Source: Nitrospirota bacterium (lineage in GTDB: Bacteria; Nitrospirota; Nitrospiria; 2-01-FULL-66-17). Taken from it: a stretch of 64,000 bases of DNA. Below, one piece after another: positions 9,657 to 18,705 of this stretch; position 1 is the stretch's first letter; each line of letters opens with the position of its first letter. Made by a program: the position numbers and the translations under genes. The notes under the pieces are model-generated. The model ran no database searches, was not told the origin of the DNA, and saw nothing but the letters and a program-made list of their open reading frames with translations. The stretch covers positions 62,001 to 126,000 of the forward strand of contig JBFLXB010000001.1 in NCBI GenBank assembly GCA_040757335.1. Reading direction: 5' to 3'.

Positions 9657-10867
9657 TGGCGAAACCCGTGGCGCGCATCGTGGGTGGCGTCGGTCTGCTG
9701 GCGATTCTGGTGCTGCTGGCGGTCAGTTTTCTGCCGCAGCCGGTCCCGGTCGACGTGGCGCCGGTGACGCAAGGACGGTTCGAGCAGACCGTGGACGAAG
9801 ACGGCAAGACCCGGGTGCGCGAGCGCTACGTGGTCTCCGCGCCCTTGGCGGGCCGGGTGCTGCGCATCCAGCTCAAAGAAGGGGACGCGATCGCCCGCGG
9901 CGGGCTGTTGGCCGTGATGCTGCCTGCGGCTCCCGCGTTGCTGGACGTGCGCACCGAACAGGAGCTGAAAGAACGGCTGGCCGCGGCCGAAGACGAGTCG
10001 CGGAGGACCAAGGCCGTGGTCGAGCGCGCCTCCGCGGCCCTGAAGCAGGCTAGGATCGATTTCAATCGGAGCCGGGAACTCGCCAGGGAACGCTTGGTTC
10101 CTCCGGCTCAGCTCGAGCGGGACGAGCTCAACGTCACGCTGCGGAGAAAGGACCTCGAAGCCGCGGAGTTCGAGGACCGCGTGGCCGGGCACCAAGTAGA
10201 GGTGGCGCGCGCGGCGCTGCTTCAAGTCCGCAAGGGCATCGACCCCGGAGCCGCGCCGGATCGGCTGGAGATTCGTTCGCCGGTGGCCGGACGCGTCCTG
10301 CGCGTGCTGCAGGAAAGCGAGTCCGTGGTGGCGCTGGGCACGCCGCTGCTGGAGATCGCGGACCCGTCCGACCTGGAAGTCGTGGTCGACGTGCTCACCA
10401 CCGACGCGGTGCAGATCACGCCCGGCATACCGGTTCGCATCGAACGCTACGGCGGCGGCCAGCCGCTCGACGGCCGCGTGCGGTTGATCGAGCCCTCCGC
10501 GTTCACCAAAATTTCGGCGTTGGGCGTGGAGGAACAGCGCGTGAACGTGGTGATCGATCTGGCTTCCGCATCCGAGCAATGGAGGACGCTTGGGGATGGA
10601 TACCGCGTCGAGGCGCGGATCATCGTCCACGAAGAGCAGGACGCGGTGAAGGTTCCTGCGGGCGCGTTGTTTCGCGAGGGCGAGCGCTGGACCGTGTTCG
10701 TGCTCGACGGCGGCAAAGCCAAGAAACGCGTGGTGGAGGTGGGGCGCCGCAACGGGGTGGAAGCGACCGTGGCAAAGGGGCTGGAAGTGGCGGAGCTGGT
10801 GGTTGTGTACCCCAGCGACGCGGTCAAGGACGGGGTGAAGGTCCGGCGACGATCAGGAGAAGGTTGA
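9656..10867 (+). CDS. Periplasmic adaptor (HlyD family) of second exporter
   Basis: This encodes 403 residues. The ATG at 9656 overlaps the permease TGA, and the frame upstream of it is a shadow of that gene. One N-terminal anchor (about residues 8-25) is followed by VVSAPLAGRVLRIQLKEGD, a coiled-coil hairpin (about residues 95-190), and the second lipoyl half LEIRSPVAGRVLRVLQESE. A beta-barrel domain and a C-terminal domain follow. It probably links the second ABC pump to an outer-membrane channel, possibly the same NodT-like protein encoded at the operon start, because no second channel gene is present. Confidence 0.83.
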   Translation: MAKPVARIVGGVGLLAILVLLAVSFLPQPVPVDVAPVTQGRFEQTVDEDGKTRVRERYVVSAPLAGRVLRIQLKEGDAIARGGLLAVMLPAAPALLDVRTEQELKERLAAAEDESRRTKAVVERASAALKQARIDFNRSRELARERLVPPAQLERDELNVTLRRKDLEAAEFEDRVAGHQVEVARAALLQVRKGIDPGAAPDRLEIRSPVAGRVLRVLQESESVVALGTPLLEIADPSDLEVVVDVLTTDAVQITPGIPVRIERYGGGQPLDGRVRLIEPSAFTKISALGVEEQRVNVVIDLASASEQWRTLGDGYRVEARIIVHEEQDAVKVPAGALFREGERWTVFVLDGGKAKKRVVEVGRRNGVEATVAKGLEVAELVVVYPSDAVKDGVKVRRRSGEG

Positions 10868-11838
10868 TGGGTCCGGGCCACGGCCACACGCACGGCGCCG
10901 CGGACTCCGCGCTGCTGACATCTCGACGCGGCATCTGGGCCGTCAAGTGGTCGATCGCCGGATTGGGCGCGACCGCGCTGGTTCAGGCCGTGGTGGTGGC
11001 GCTCACGGGAAGCGCGGCGCTGCTCGCGGATACGATCCACAACATCGGGGACGCGGCCACTGCGCTGCCCTTATGGGCCGCGTTCCGCCTGGGGACGCGG
11101 CCGCCCACCAAACGGTTCACGTACGGCTACGGACGCTTCGAGGATCTGGCCGGCGTCGCCGTCGTGGTCGTGATTCTCGCCAGCGCCGTGACCGCGGGCT
11201 ACACCTCGTTCCAACGTCTGGTGCGTCCCGAACCCGTCGCGTATCTCTGGGCCGTGGCCGCGGCCGCGATCATCGGCTTTGTGGGCAACGAGGCGGTGGC
11301 CCTGTTCCGGATCAGGATCGGCAAGGAGATCGGCAGCGCCGCGCTGGTCGCGGACGGGTACCACGCCCGCATCGACGGATTGACCAGCCTGGCGGTGCTC
11401 GTGGGCGCGGTCGGGGTGTGGCTGGGTTATCCCTGGGCCGACCCGGTGATCGGCTTGCTGATCACGGCGGCAATCCTGAAAATCGTGTGGGACTCGGGCA
11501 AGTCCGTGGTGGTTCGTCTACTCGACGGCGTGGATTCCGACGTCATGGATGAGATTCGACACACCGTCGGCCACATCGAAGGAGTCCATGACGTCACGGA
11601 AGTTCGCGTGCGCTGGTTGGGCCATCGCATGCATGCCGAGGTGAACGTCGCGGTGGACCCGGATCTTTCAGTCACCAAGGGCCACGACATCGCGGTCCAC
11701 GTCCAACACGATCTGCTGCACGATCTACGCTACCTGGCCAGCGCCACCATCCACATCGACCCTTGGGATACCTCAGGCGAGCACCATCATCGCGCCGCGA
11801 ACCACGCGCACGACGACCTGCCTACGCATTCGCACTGA
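10867..11838 (+). CDS. Cation diffusion facilitator (CDF) metal exporter
   Basis: This encodes 323 residues starting at an ATG that overlaps the upstream stop. His-rich ends (GHGHTHG at the N-terminus, EHHHRAANHAHDDLPTHSH at the C-terminus) are typical metal-buffering tails. Six hydrophobic segments follow, with CDF metal-site residues visible as HNIGD in the second helix and HARID in the fifth. A cytoplasmic C-terminal domain contains HVHDVTEVRVRWLGH-like residues. The family exports Zn, Co, Fe, Mn or Cd in exchange for protons. The HxxxD/HxxxD pattern fits Zn/Co-type members, but specificity is not provable. It is the last gene of the efflux operon. Confidence 0.87.
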   Translation: MGPGHGHTHGAADSALLTSRRGIWAVKWSIAGLGATALVQAVVVALTGSAALLADTIHNIGDAATALPLWAAFRLGTRPPTKRFTYGYGRFEDLAGVAVVVVILASAVTAGYTSFQRLVRPEPVAYLWAVAAAAIIGFVGNEAVALFRIRIGKEIGSAALVADGYHARIDGLTSLAVLVGAVGVWLGYPWADPVIGLLITAAILKIVWDSGKSVVVRLLDGVDSDVMDEIRHTVGHIEGVHDVTEVRVRWLGHRMHAEVNVAVDPDLSVTKGHDIAVHVQHDLLHDLRYLASATIHIDPWDTSGEHHHRAANHAHDDLPTHSH

Positions 11839-13721
11839 ACCGCCGTCTGACGAGCGTACGTTACTGGAACCGTCGCAGCCGTGAAGTCGTCCACCTGCCA
11901 CTCGACGTGCTGAAGGTTTGATCCAGCGACATCATGAGGTTTTCCGACCGCATCGATGCTGCGAACGCGGAAGTGATACGTGGTCGTCGGCGTGAGGCCG
12001 TTCAACGACTGGCGATGGCGTTGGACCAGCGTGGCGTCCATCGCGGACGATGAGCCGTAGGCCGTGGTCGTCCCGTACTCAACGACCGACGTGGCCGCTT
12101 CGTTGGTCCGCCAACCGATCTGAGCGCTGGTTGTGGTTGCGCGGACGTTGATCCTGGAGATGATCGGGGCCGTCGTGTCGGAGGAGGATGAGTCCGTCGC
12201 GGGCTCCGCAGCGAGCGTGGTGAGCGTGATATCTCCGGAGATGGCCTGGTTTCCAGCGGCGTCGCGGCTGACCACGCGGAAGTGATAGACGGTCGCGGCC
12301 GCGAGTCCGGAGAGGTTCTGGCTGTGCGCGGTGACCAGTGTGCTGTTTAGCGGAGTGGAAGAACCATACGTCGTGGTCGTCCCGTACGTTACTTGCGTAG
12401 TCGCGGCCTCATTGGTGGCCCAGGTGATGGTGGCGCTTGAGCTGGTCACGTTGGTGGCCGCGACCGCGGAGATCGTGGGGGGGGTGGTGTCGGGTGCGGG
12501 CAGCGTGGTGACCGTGAAATCCGCGGAGGTGGCGAGGTTGTCAGCGGCGTCGCGACTGAGTACGCGATAGTGGTAGAGGGTGGCCGCGGTTAAGCCGGTC
12601 AGGCTCTGGCTGTGGGCGGTAAGCAGCGTGCTATTCAGACTCGTGGTCGAGCCGTACGCGGTGGTGGTGCCGTACTGGACCTGGGTGGTGGCGGCCTCGT
12701 TGGTGGTCCACGTTACCGTGGCCCCGGTGCTCGTCACATTGGTGGCGGCGACCGAGGAGATCGTGGGCCGCGTGGTATCGGCCGCCGCAAGGGTTCGGAA
12801 CGTGAAGTTGCCGGAGGTCGCGAGATTGCCGGCCGCGTCGCGGCTCAGGACGCGGAAGTTGTACGTGGTGGAAGCCGCGAGGCCGGAGAGGGCCTGGCTG
12901 TGCGTGGTCAGCAACGTGCTGTTGAGGCTCGTGGTGGAGCCGTACGCCGTGGTGGTGCCGTATTGGACCTGGGTGGTGGCGGCCTCGTTGGTGGTCCATG
13001 CAATGGTCGCGCTGCCGCTGGTCACGGTCACGGCCGCCACCGCGGAGATCGTCGGCGGAGTAGTGTCGGCCGGCGCCGGCGCGCTGGTGGTCAACGTGCG
13101 GTCGGCCGACACGGAAACATTCCCGGCCGCGTCGCGGCTCAACACCCGGTAGTGATAGAGGGTCGAGGCTTGCAGTCCGGTCAAGAGGTGCTGGTGGCTG
13201 CCGGCTAACACCGAGTTTTCTGTCGTCTGCAGACCGTAGGCCGTACTGGTGCCGTACTCGACCAGCGAGGTCGCAGGTTCGCTGGTCGTCCAGGTGATGG
13301 TGGCCGAGCTGCTGGTGATGCTTCCGGCCGCCACCGAAGAGATCACGGGCGAAACCGTGTCCGCGATGACTTTGCTGACCTCGCTGGAGAACCCGCTTTC
13401 AGCGCCGGTCCGATTGTAGGCGGTGAGCGCGAAGTAGTACGTGCCGGGACCGAGCCCGGTGACGGTATACGTGGTCGCCAACCCGACGTCGATCACAGTC
13501 GTGTACGACCTTGATGCCGTGCCGTAGTGCACGCGGTAGCCCGCAAGGTCGCTCTCCAAATTCGGAGACCATGACAAGATCGCGTCCGCGGCCCAGGCCG
13601 CGCCGCCGCAGAACAACGTGAGGATCATCGCGGTCGCGAGCATCCATGCTGCATGCCGACCAGCGCCAATGCCGGAGGTTGGTTGAGTCACATCGTGTCG
13701 CAAGATCACACTCGCCCCCAT
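11787..13721 (-). CDS. Exported protein with six fibronectin type III domains; probable frameshift near the 3' end
   Basis: This encodes 644 residues as read. A hydrophobic export signal ends at GGAAWAA (about residue 45). One divergent FN3 domain is followed by five near-identical domains of about 93 residues with TITWTTNEAATTQVQYGTT and LYHYRVLSRDAAGN motifs. The reading frame runs 52 bases into the convergent CDF gene and ends in a Cys/Trp-rich tail unlike the rest. Removing one base of the T-run at 11940-11943 (an A-run on the coding strand) restores DAVGNLMMSLDQTFST. That matches DAAGNLATSADFTVTT of the other domains, and the protein would stop at 11861 without overlap. This points to a frameshift or sequencing error. 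FN3 arrays of this kind are usually surface or secreted. Confidence 0.7.
   Translation of the reverse strand: MGASVILRHDVTQPTSGIGAGRHAAWMLATAMILTLFCGGAAWAADAILSWSPNLESDLAGYRVHYGTASRSYTTVIDVGLATTYTVTGLGPGTYYFALTAYNRTGAESGFSSEVSKVIADTVSPVISSVAAGSITSSSATITWTTSEPATSLVEYGTSTAYGLQTTENSVLAGSHQHLLTGLQASTLYHYRVLSRDAAGNVSVSADRTLTTSAPAPADTTPPTISAVAAVTVTSGSATIAWTTNEAATTQVQYGTTTAYGSTTSLNSTLLTTHSQALSGLAASTTYNFRVLSRDAAGNLATSGNFTFRTLAAADTTRPTISSVAATNVTSTGATVTWTTNEAATTQVQYGTTTAYGSTTSLNSTLLTAHSQSLTGLTAATLYHYRVLSRDAADNLATSADFTVTTLPAPDTTPPTISAVAATNVTSSSATITWATNEAATTQVTYGTTTTYGSSTPLNSTLVTAHSQNLSGLAAATVYHFRVVSRDAAGNQAISGDITLTTLAAEPATDSSSSDTTAPIISRINVRATTTSAQIGWRTNEAATSVVEYGTTTAYGSSSAMDATLVQRHRQSLNGLTPTTTYHFRVRSIDAVGKPHDVAGSNLQHVEWQVDDFTAATVPVTYARQTAVQCECVGRSSCAWFAAR
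12200..13350. repeat. Tandem DNA repeats encoding FN3 domains
   Basis: The FN3 gene contains four strongly similar consecutive units with a period of about 285 bp. They are recognisable by recurring stretches such as the one encoding NEAATTQVQYGTTTAYGS. The similarity at DNA level suggests recent internal duplication, and copy number could vary between strains. Confidence 0.6.
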
Positions 13722-14073
13722 TTCCTCGTGACGACATACCTGGCAGTCCTGTCTTCATCGCGTTCGACGGTTCTGCCTCTAAAAGAGTTGGTCGTTGGTG
13801 TATCGCAAGTTCGGGGCCAGCGGCACAGAGCGTCTGTATTGGTCGCAAGACGCCGAAGGGACTGGATTCCGGTGACCTACGGTTCAGCTCCTGCCAAGAG
13901 TTGGGCACATTGCGGTCGATTCAGGAATACGCTGACGTAATCTCAATCTCAGTGCCGCAACCTGAATTGACACGCAGCCGTGATCCGCGATAGAACTCCG
14001 CATTCGCGTCGGGATGCCAAGAAACGGATCGATCGACTGCGCGGGGCGGGAATGCACTAGGGAGGACGCGACC
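13722..14073. other. Intergenic region, no gene seen
   Basis: This is about 350 bases between the divergent FN3 gene and the SRPBCC gene. Short open frames exist, but none has a ribosome binding site or recognisable protein character. The stretch is less GC-rich than its neighbours and should contain the promoters of both genes. No promoter could be assigned with confidence. Confidence 0.5.
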
Positions 14074-14493
14074 ATGGCCGCCAACGTTTCAATCACGATC
14101 AAAGCTCCCGTCACAACGGTCTGGGAGCACCTGACTCGACCCGAACTGATCAAGAAGTACTTCTTCGGCACCCAGGTTGAGACCGATTGGAAACCGGGGA
14201 GTCCGATCTATTGGCGGGGAACGTGGGAAGGAAAGACTTACGAGGACAAAGGGAAGGTCCTTGAGTTCCAGCCGCATCAGCGCCTCTCGTACCTCTACTG
14301 GAACAGCTTCTCCAGCCAACCTGATCTCCCCGAGAACTACCAGACCATCACCTGCGATCTTCGCTCCGAAAAAGGAAACACGGTCCTGACTGTCAGGCAG
14401 GATTGCGAGGATTCAAAGAAGGAGCACTGCGAGAAGAATTGGAGGATGGTGCTGGATGGTTTGAAAAAGCAGGTTGACTCGGGGCGGACCTAG
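14074..14493 (+). CDS. SRPBCC/AHSA1-family protein
   Basis: This encodes 139 residues. ATG 14074 is preceded by GGGAGGA. The sequence VSITIKAPVTTVWEHLTRPELIKKYFFG and later WEGKTYEDKGKVLEFQPHQRLSYLYW is the standard start of an AHSA1 (activator of Hsp90 ATPase homologue)/START-like fold. The C-terminus holds the long helix (NWRMVLDGLKKQVDS). These small helix-grip proteins bind hydrophobic ligands or act as co-regulators, and no specific role can be assigned. The stop codon TAG lies in the left end of the MITE-like element, so the natural C-terminus may have been trimmed or extended by that insertion. Confidence 0.75.
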   Translation: MAANVSITIKAPVTTVWEHLTRPELIKKYFFGTQVETDWKPGSPIYWRGTWEGKTYEDKGKVLEFQPHQRLSYLYWNSFSSQPDLPENYQTITCDLRSEKGNTVLTVRQDCEDSKKEHCEKNWRMVLDGLKKQVDSGRT

Positions 14494-14635
14494 CAGGCTG
14501 CTGAAAAAGCCTGCGTGGGGGTTGCTCGAAGGGGGTGGGCCCCCTTCGAGGGGTCACAGGCCCCGCTTTTCGGGGCCGTCCTAGGGCGCGAGCCCCTGGG
14601 AAAGCAGGGTGCAGAGTTTTTCAGCACCCTGCTAG
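14490..14635. mobile_element. MITE-like element with 19-bp imperfect terminal inverted repeats
   Basis: The left end CTAGCAGGCTGCTGAAAAA and the right end TTTTTCAGCACCCTGCTAG are inverted repeats with one mismatch. The interior contains further short palindromes (CCCCGCTTTTCGGGG, and GAAGGGGG...CCCCCTTC). CTAG at both ends may be a target-site duplication or part of the repeat. There is no coding capacity. The element supplies TAG stop codons to both convergent flanking genes. Its size and structure fit a non-autonomous MITE or a bidirectional terminator. Confidence 0.75.
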
Positions 14636-15090
14636 GCCGCCCGTTCCCTGTCCTCGTTCCCGCCGTCCGCCAACCGCGGCGCGCACCTTCGCACCCACGT
14701 CGCAATGACCCAGGAACTGGCGGCCACGATGCTGATCACGAACATCCAGTTATAGGTCGACTTCGCGCCCTTGCCGAGAACCGGACCGAGCAACAACAGC
14801 CCGACGTTGTAGGCCAGGGCCAGGACCACGACCGTGGCGGACGGGAAGACCATCTCGCGGAACGGGCCGAGCCATTTCGAGCCATTGGATCGATCCGTTG
14901 CGATGTGACGGGCCCCGATCAAGATCGTGACCAGGGCGGCCCCATATCCCAGAAACTGCACAAGATTTGAAGCCCGAAACTTTCCGACCATGGTTTCCCG
15001 AAAGAGCGGGACGTGACCGAGAATCGCTGCGAATAAGGCCGCCAATGCGACGGCCACTCCGTATTGCATCACCCACTTTTTCGTAAGCAT
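14632..15090 (-). CDS. Four-helix membrane protein, unknown function
   Basis: This encodes 152 residues. The start at 15090 has GGAGG six bases upstream on the minus strand. Four hydrophobic segments are visible (about residues 8-25, 43-60, 83-104 and 116-135), joined by short charged loops. The C-terminus is Arg-rich and charged (WVRRCAPRLADGGNEDRERAA). No family motif was recognised. The stop codon lies inside the right terminal repeat of the MITE-like element, so the last few residues may be recent. The gene follows the GGDEF-EAL gene in the same direction with a gap of about 35 bases and may be co-transcribed with it. Confidence 0.6.
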   Translation of the reverse strand: MLTKKWVMQYGVAVALAALFAAILGHVPLFRETMVGKFRASNLVQFLGYGAALVTILIGARHIATDRSNGSKWLGPFREMVFPSATVVVLALAYNVGLLLLGPVLGKGAKSTYNWMFVISIVAASSWVIATWVRRCAPRLADGGNEDRERAA

Positions 15091-15125
15091 TCCGTTCCTC
15101 CGTTGCCTCGTTCCGTCTCTCAGCG

Positions 15126-17537
15126 TCAGGGTTTGGCTTGCACGTCGCTCGTCGACGGGCCCACGGGCCACGCTGATTCGGCCAGCCAGGTCGTGAGCGC
15201 GTCGGCGGCCAGGGGGCGGCTCACGTAGTAGCCTTGGGCCTCGTTGCAGCCCAGTTGCGCGAGGTGGTCCCACGTCTCGCGCGTTTCCACGCCTTCGGCG
15301 ATGACCTTGAATCCCAGCGTGTGAGCCAGCTCGATGATGGAGCGCACGATGACGGCGTCGCCGGCGTTCGTCACCATGGGCCCGACGAACGAGCGGTCGA
15401 TCTTGATCGACTGAACCGGCAGCCTCTTCAGATACGTCAACGACGAGTGGCCGGTGCCGAAGTCGTCCACCGACATGCGGACGCCCATCGTGTGCAGGCG
15501 CGTGAGAATTTCCAGGGCTCGTTGCGGGTCCGCCATGACCACGCTTTCGGTGATTTCCAACTCCAGGGCCTGGGGGGCGACGTCCGCGTGGTGGATGATG
15601 GCCGCCACCTGGTCCACCAGGCCGGGATCCTGCAGGCTTCGCGCGGACAGGTTCACGGCGACCGGGATGGATAGCCCCGCGTCGTGCCACGTCCGGCACT
15701 GACGGAGCGCCGTGGTCAACACCCACAACGTGAGGGGCTTGATCAGTCCCGCATGTTCCGCGAGCTGGATGAAGGTGTCCGGCGGAACGAGCCCGCGGTC
15801 GGGGTGTTGCCACCGTAACAACGCTTCCACCCCGACCGTGCGACCCGCGTGGATGTCGATCTTGGGCTGATACTGGAGGAACAACTGGTTGTTGTCGATC
15901 GCACGGCGAAGGTCGCTGATGAGGGTGAGGCGGTCCGGGTCGTAGTGGTCTCGTGCGGCGGTATAGACGAAGTATTCGTTCCCGGCTTCCTTGGCCACGT
16001 ACATGGCTACGTCCGCCCGCTGCATGATCTGGTCCGCGCTGTCCCCGTGGACCGGATAGACCGCGATTCCGATACCGGCGCCCACGGCGACGGTCGCGTC
16101 CCCGAGTTCGAAGGGCTCTTGAAACACGTCGAGAACTTTCTGGGCCACCACCGCGGCTTGCTCGGCGTCCGTGCCCGGGAGGAGGACCGCGAACTCGTCT
16201 CCGCCCAGACGGGCGATCAGGTCCGACTCCCGCAGCGCGCGGCGCAGGCGCGGGCCGACTTGTTGCAGCAACAGGTCGCCGTTCCGGTGGCTCAGCGTGT
16301 CGTTGATCTCCTTGAACAGGTTGATGTCCAGCATCAGCAATGCGACCGTGGTCTGCTCGCGTTGCGCCAGTTTAACGGCCTGCTCCAGATGATCGTGCAA
16401 CAGCGCGCGATTCGGCAGTTGGGTGAGCAGATCGTGGGTGGCCTGGTGCGCCACGGCGGCGGTCTGCCGCTGCAAGGACGTCGCCATCTCGTCGAAGGCC
16501 TTGGCAAGCTGCCCCAATTCGCTGTCGTCGGACGGCAACCCGGTGCGGGCGGTGAGGTCGCCGGCGCTCAACCGGCGCGTGGCCGCGACAATGGCGTTGA
16601 CGCGGCGCAACAGAAACACGTCGCATCCCGCCCAGGCCGCGGCCAGTGCCAGAACCCACACCAGACCCAGCCCGGCCAGATTACGGCTCAGCGTCTTGTC
16701 GGCGTGGGCGAACGCGGTCTCTCTGGGAATGCCGATGCTGACGTAGGCGTATCCGGCTTGCGGCACCTGGGACAGCGGCGTAAAGGCCACGAGGTGTTCG
16801 ACGCCGTCGGGCTGACGGGCCGTGGTCACACCTTCGCCCTGCGCCAGCACGGTTCGCAGGAATCCTTCATCGGCCACCCGTCGGCCCACCCAGCCCTCTG
16901 ATTCGGGATACCGGACCAAGACCGCGCCCTGGCGGTCGATCACGGTGAGAGAGGAGCCGGTCGGCATGTTGGCCTCGGCCGCCAGGTGGTTCAGCCACTC
17001 CAAGTCCATGGCCGCGAAGACGACCGCGTGGGCCGCACCGTCGGCATCGAGCACGGGTTGACCGAAGTTGATCGTGGCTTTCCTCGTGATGTTGCCGATT
17101 TGGTAATCACCCACCGCGAATTCGCGCGTGGCCAGCGCGCGTTGAAAATAGGTTCGGTGGGCCGCGCTCAAGGGACGATTGAACGGGAGCGCGCTGCAAA
17201 AGATCATCCCCTTCGCGTCGATCACGCCCAAGTTGGCGTAAAAGGGGTAGGCGCCCAGCAGATCCGCGAACGCCGACGTACATTCTTCGCCGTGAGCGAG
17301 GCGGACCTCGGGGAGCTTTGCCAGGGCGACGAGGAGTTGGCGCGCTCCCTCGATGAAGCGCTGCTGCTGGGCGGAGGCGATCCGGGCGAACCGCAGCGCC
17401 TCGGCCTGCACGTGATCTTCCGCGGCCCCGCGCTGTTCCGACGCGGTGTAGAGAATCAGGATCAGCGCGGGTGTCACCGCGGCCAACACGAGCAGCACCA
17501 CCAACGTGCGAAGACTGTTCAAGGCCCGTCGGATCAT
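15126..17537 (-). CDS. Membrane cyclic-di-GMP protein: Cache-HAMP-GGDEF-EAL
   Basis: This encodes about 803 residues from ATG 17537; a TTG six codons earlier is possible. Domains in order are TM1 (about 10-28), a periplasmic Cache-type sensor (about 35-275), TM2 (about 285-305), HAMP (about 305-355), GGDEF (about 370-530) and EAL (about 540-785). The GGDEF motif is intact (RLGGDEFAVL, about residue 442). An RESD sequence sits at the inhibitory-site position upstream. The EAL signature is intact (VGVEALLRW, about residue 569), with later DDFGTGHSSL and KIDRSFV motifs. Both synthase and phosphodiesterase activities are therefore possible, controlled by an extracytoplasmic ligand. Confidence 0.9.
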   Translation of the reverse strand: MIRRALNSLRTLVVLLVLAAVTPALILILYTASEQRGAAEDHVQAEALRFARIASAQQQRFIEGARQLLVALAKLPEVRLAHGEECTSAFADLLGAYPFYANLGVIDAKGMIFCSALPFNRPLSAAHRTYFQRALATREFAVGDYQIGNITRKATINFGQPVLDADGAAHAVVFAAMDLEWLNHLAAEANMPTGSSLTVIDRQGAVLVRYPESEGWVGRRVADEGFLRTVLAQGEGVTTARQPDGVEHLVAFTPLSQVPQAGYAYVSIGIPRETAFAHADKTLSRNLAGLGLVWVLALAAAWAGCDVFLLRRVNAIVAATRRLSAGDLTARTGLPSDDSELGQLAKAFDEMATSLQRQTAAVAHQATHDLLTQLPNRALLHDHLEQAVKLAQREQTTVALLMLDINLFKEINDTLSHRNGDLLLQQVGPRLRRALRESDLIARLGGDEFAVLLPGTDAEQAAVVAQKVLDVFQEPFELGDATVAVGAGIGIAVYPVHGDSADQIMQRADVAMYVAKEAGNEYFVYTAARDHYDPDRLTLISDLRRAIDNNQLFLQYQPKIDIHAGRTVGVEALLRWQHPDRGLVPPDTFIQLAEHAGLIKPLTLWVLTTALRQCRTWHDAGLSIPVAVNLSARSLQDPGLVDQVAAIIHHADVAPQALELEITESVVMADPQRALEILTRLHTMGVRMSVDDFGTGHSSLTYLKRLPVQSIKIDRSFVGPMVTNAGDAVIVRSIIELAHTLGFKVIAEGVETRETWDHLAQLGCNEAQGYYVSRPLAADALTTWLAESAWPVGPSTSDVQAKP

Positions 17538-17674
17538 CGACTCAACTCGCCCCAACCGGTTCGTTGGACGTGTTCAACTCACTGCGGCGAGTCAAGTCTA
17601 TCGGTGGAGGTGACGCTGTCAATCACCGCGTGACTTGGAACGCGACTGAACCGATTGATGTTCCAGGGAAGGAA

Positions 17675-18544
17675 TTACTTGGTCAGCAGCTTTCGGATTT
17701 TTCGGAGCTCCTCGCGGCGCTGGATCCCAAGCTCGGGATAGCTCATTTTGAGCCCCTGGAGCGTCTCCAAGATGATGTGGGAGATGATCAGCCGCGCGTT
17801 CTTCTTGTCATCCGCGGGCACCACGTACCACGGCGCGGTCTTGGTGCTGGTGGCGCTCACGCAGGCCGAATACGCCTCCATGTAGCGGTCCCAGTACTTG
17901 CGCTCCTCGATGTCGCCCAGGCTGAATTTCCAGTGCTTCTCCGGCTCTTCGATGCGTTCGAGGAAGCGCTTTTGCTGTTCGTCCTTCGACAGGTGGAGAA
18001 AGAACTTGATGACTCGGGTGCCGTTATAGTGGAGATGGCTCTCCAGATCGACGATGGAGCGATACCGTTGCGGCCAGATCTTGGCTCCGTCATGTCCGTC
18101 ATCAGGAATCCGCTGGCTCCGGAGGATCTCAGGGTGGACACGGACGATCAGCACGTCCTCGTAATAGGACCGGTTGAAGATGCCGATCCGGCCGCGCTCG
18201 GGCAGGCACCGGGTGGTGCGCCAGAGAAAATCGTGGTCCAGCTCTTCGGCGCTCGGATGTTTGAAACTGAACACCTGGCAGCCTTGGGGGTTGACGCCGG
18301 ACATGACGTGTTTGATGGCGCTGTCTTTCCCCGCGGCATCCATGCCCTGAAAGATCACGAGCAGGGCGTAGTTGTCCGAGGCGTAGAGCAGGGTCTGCAA
18401 CGCGCTGAGCTTCTCGACGTGGCCGGCGAGCAGTTCTCGGTAGTGTCCTTTAGAAGCGTAAACCGGCTTGACTCTGGTCGGCCACGCTTTGACGTCGACC
18501 GGTTCCCCGGGCCGCACACGGAAATTGTCGGAACGGATGGTCAT
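17675..18544 (-). CDS. ppk2: Polyphosphate kinase 2 family protein
   Basis: This encodes 289 residues. A P-loop [18 protein letters not shown] lies near residue 64. The PPK2 lid and second motif [17 protein letters not shown] follow, with the conserved [20 protein letters not shown] region. PPK2 enzymes transfer phosphate between polyphosphate and nucleotides, mostly NDP or NMP phosphorylation at the expense of polyP. This length and the single PPK2 domain fit class I or III enzymes, and the preferred substrate cannot be told. It is located in the cytoplasm. The gene stands alone; the sequence in front of it is a G/C-tract hairpin repeat. Confidence 0.88.
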   Translation of the reverse strand: MTIRSDNFRVRPGEPVDVKAWPTRVKPVYASKGHYRELLAGHVEKLSALQTLLYASDNYALLVIFQGMDAAGKDSAIKHVMSGVNPQGCQVFSFKHPSAEELDHDFLWRTTRCLPERGRIGIFNRSYYEDVLIVRVHPEILRSQRIPDDGHDGAKIWPQRYRSIVDLESHLHYNGTRVIKFFLHLSKDEQQKRFLERIEEPEKHWKFSLGDIEERKYWDRYMEAYSACVSATSTKTAPWYVVPADDKKNARLIISHIILETLQGLKMSYPELGIQRREELRKIRKLLTK

Positions 18545-18562
18545 GGTAGTTTACCCCGAAGG

Positions 18563-18645
18563 CAAATCCCCCCTTTCCCCCCTTTTTCAAAGGGGGGGGA
18601 TTTATCCACGGCGGATCGCTACCCCCCCCTTTGGAGAGGGGGGGA
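18563..18645. repeat. C/G-tract hairpin repeat (copy 1)
   Basis: Long C-runs and G-runs alternate: CCCCCCTTT, CCCCCCTTTTTCAAAGGGGGGGG, then CCCCCCCCTTTGGAGAGGGGGGG. Two CTTT(N)AAAG-type hairpins are formed. Similar tracts occur in and around hypF, hypC and hypD in this window. This one lies between the ppk2 start and the thermonuclease stop. Confidence 0.7.
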
Positions 18646-18705
18646 CGTACGAACATTGCGAGGATTATGTCGAAGTGGAGTGGGAAATGCCAGTCAAGCG
18701 ATGCC

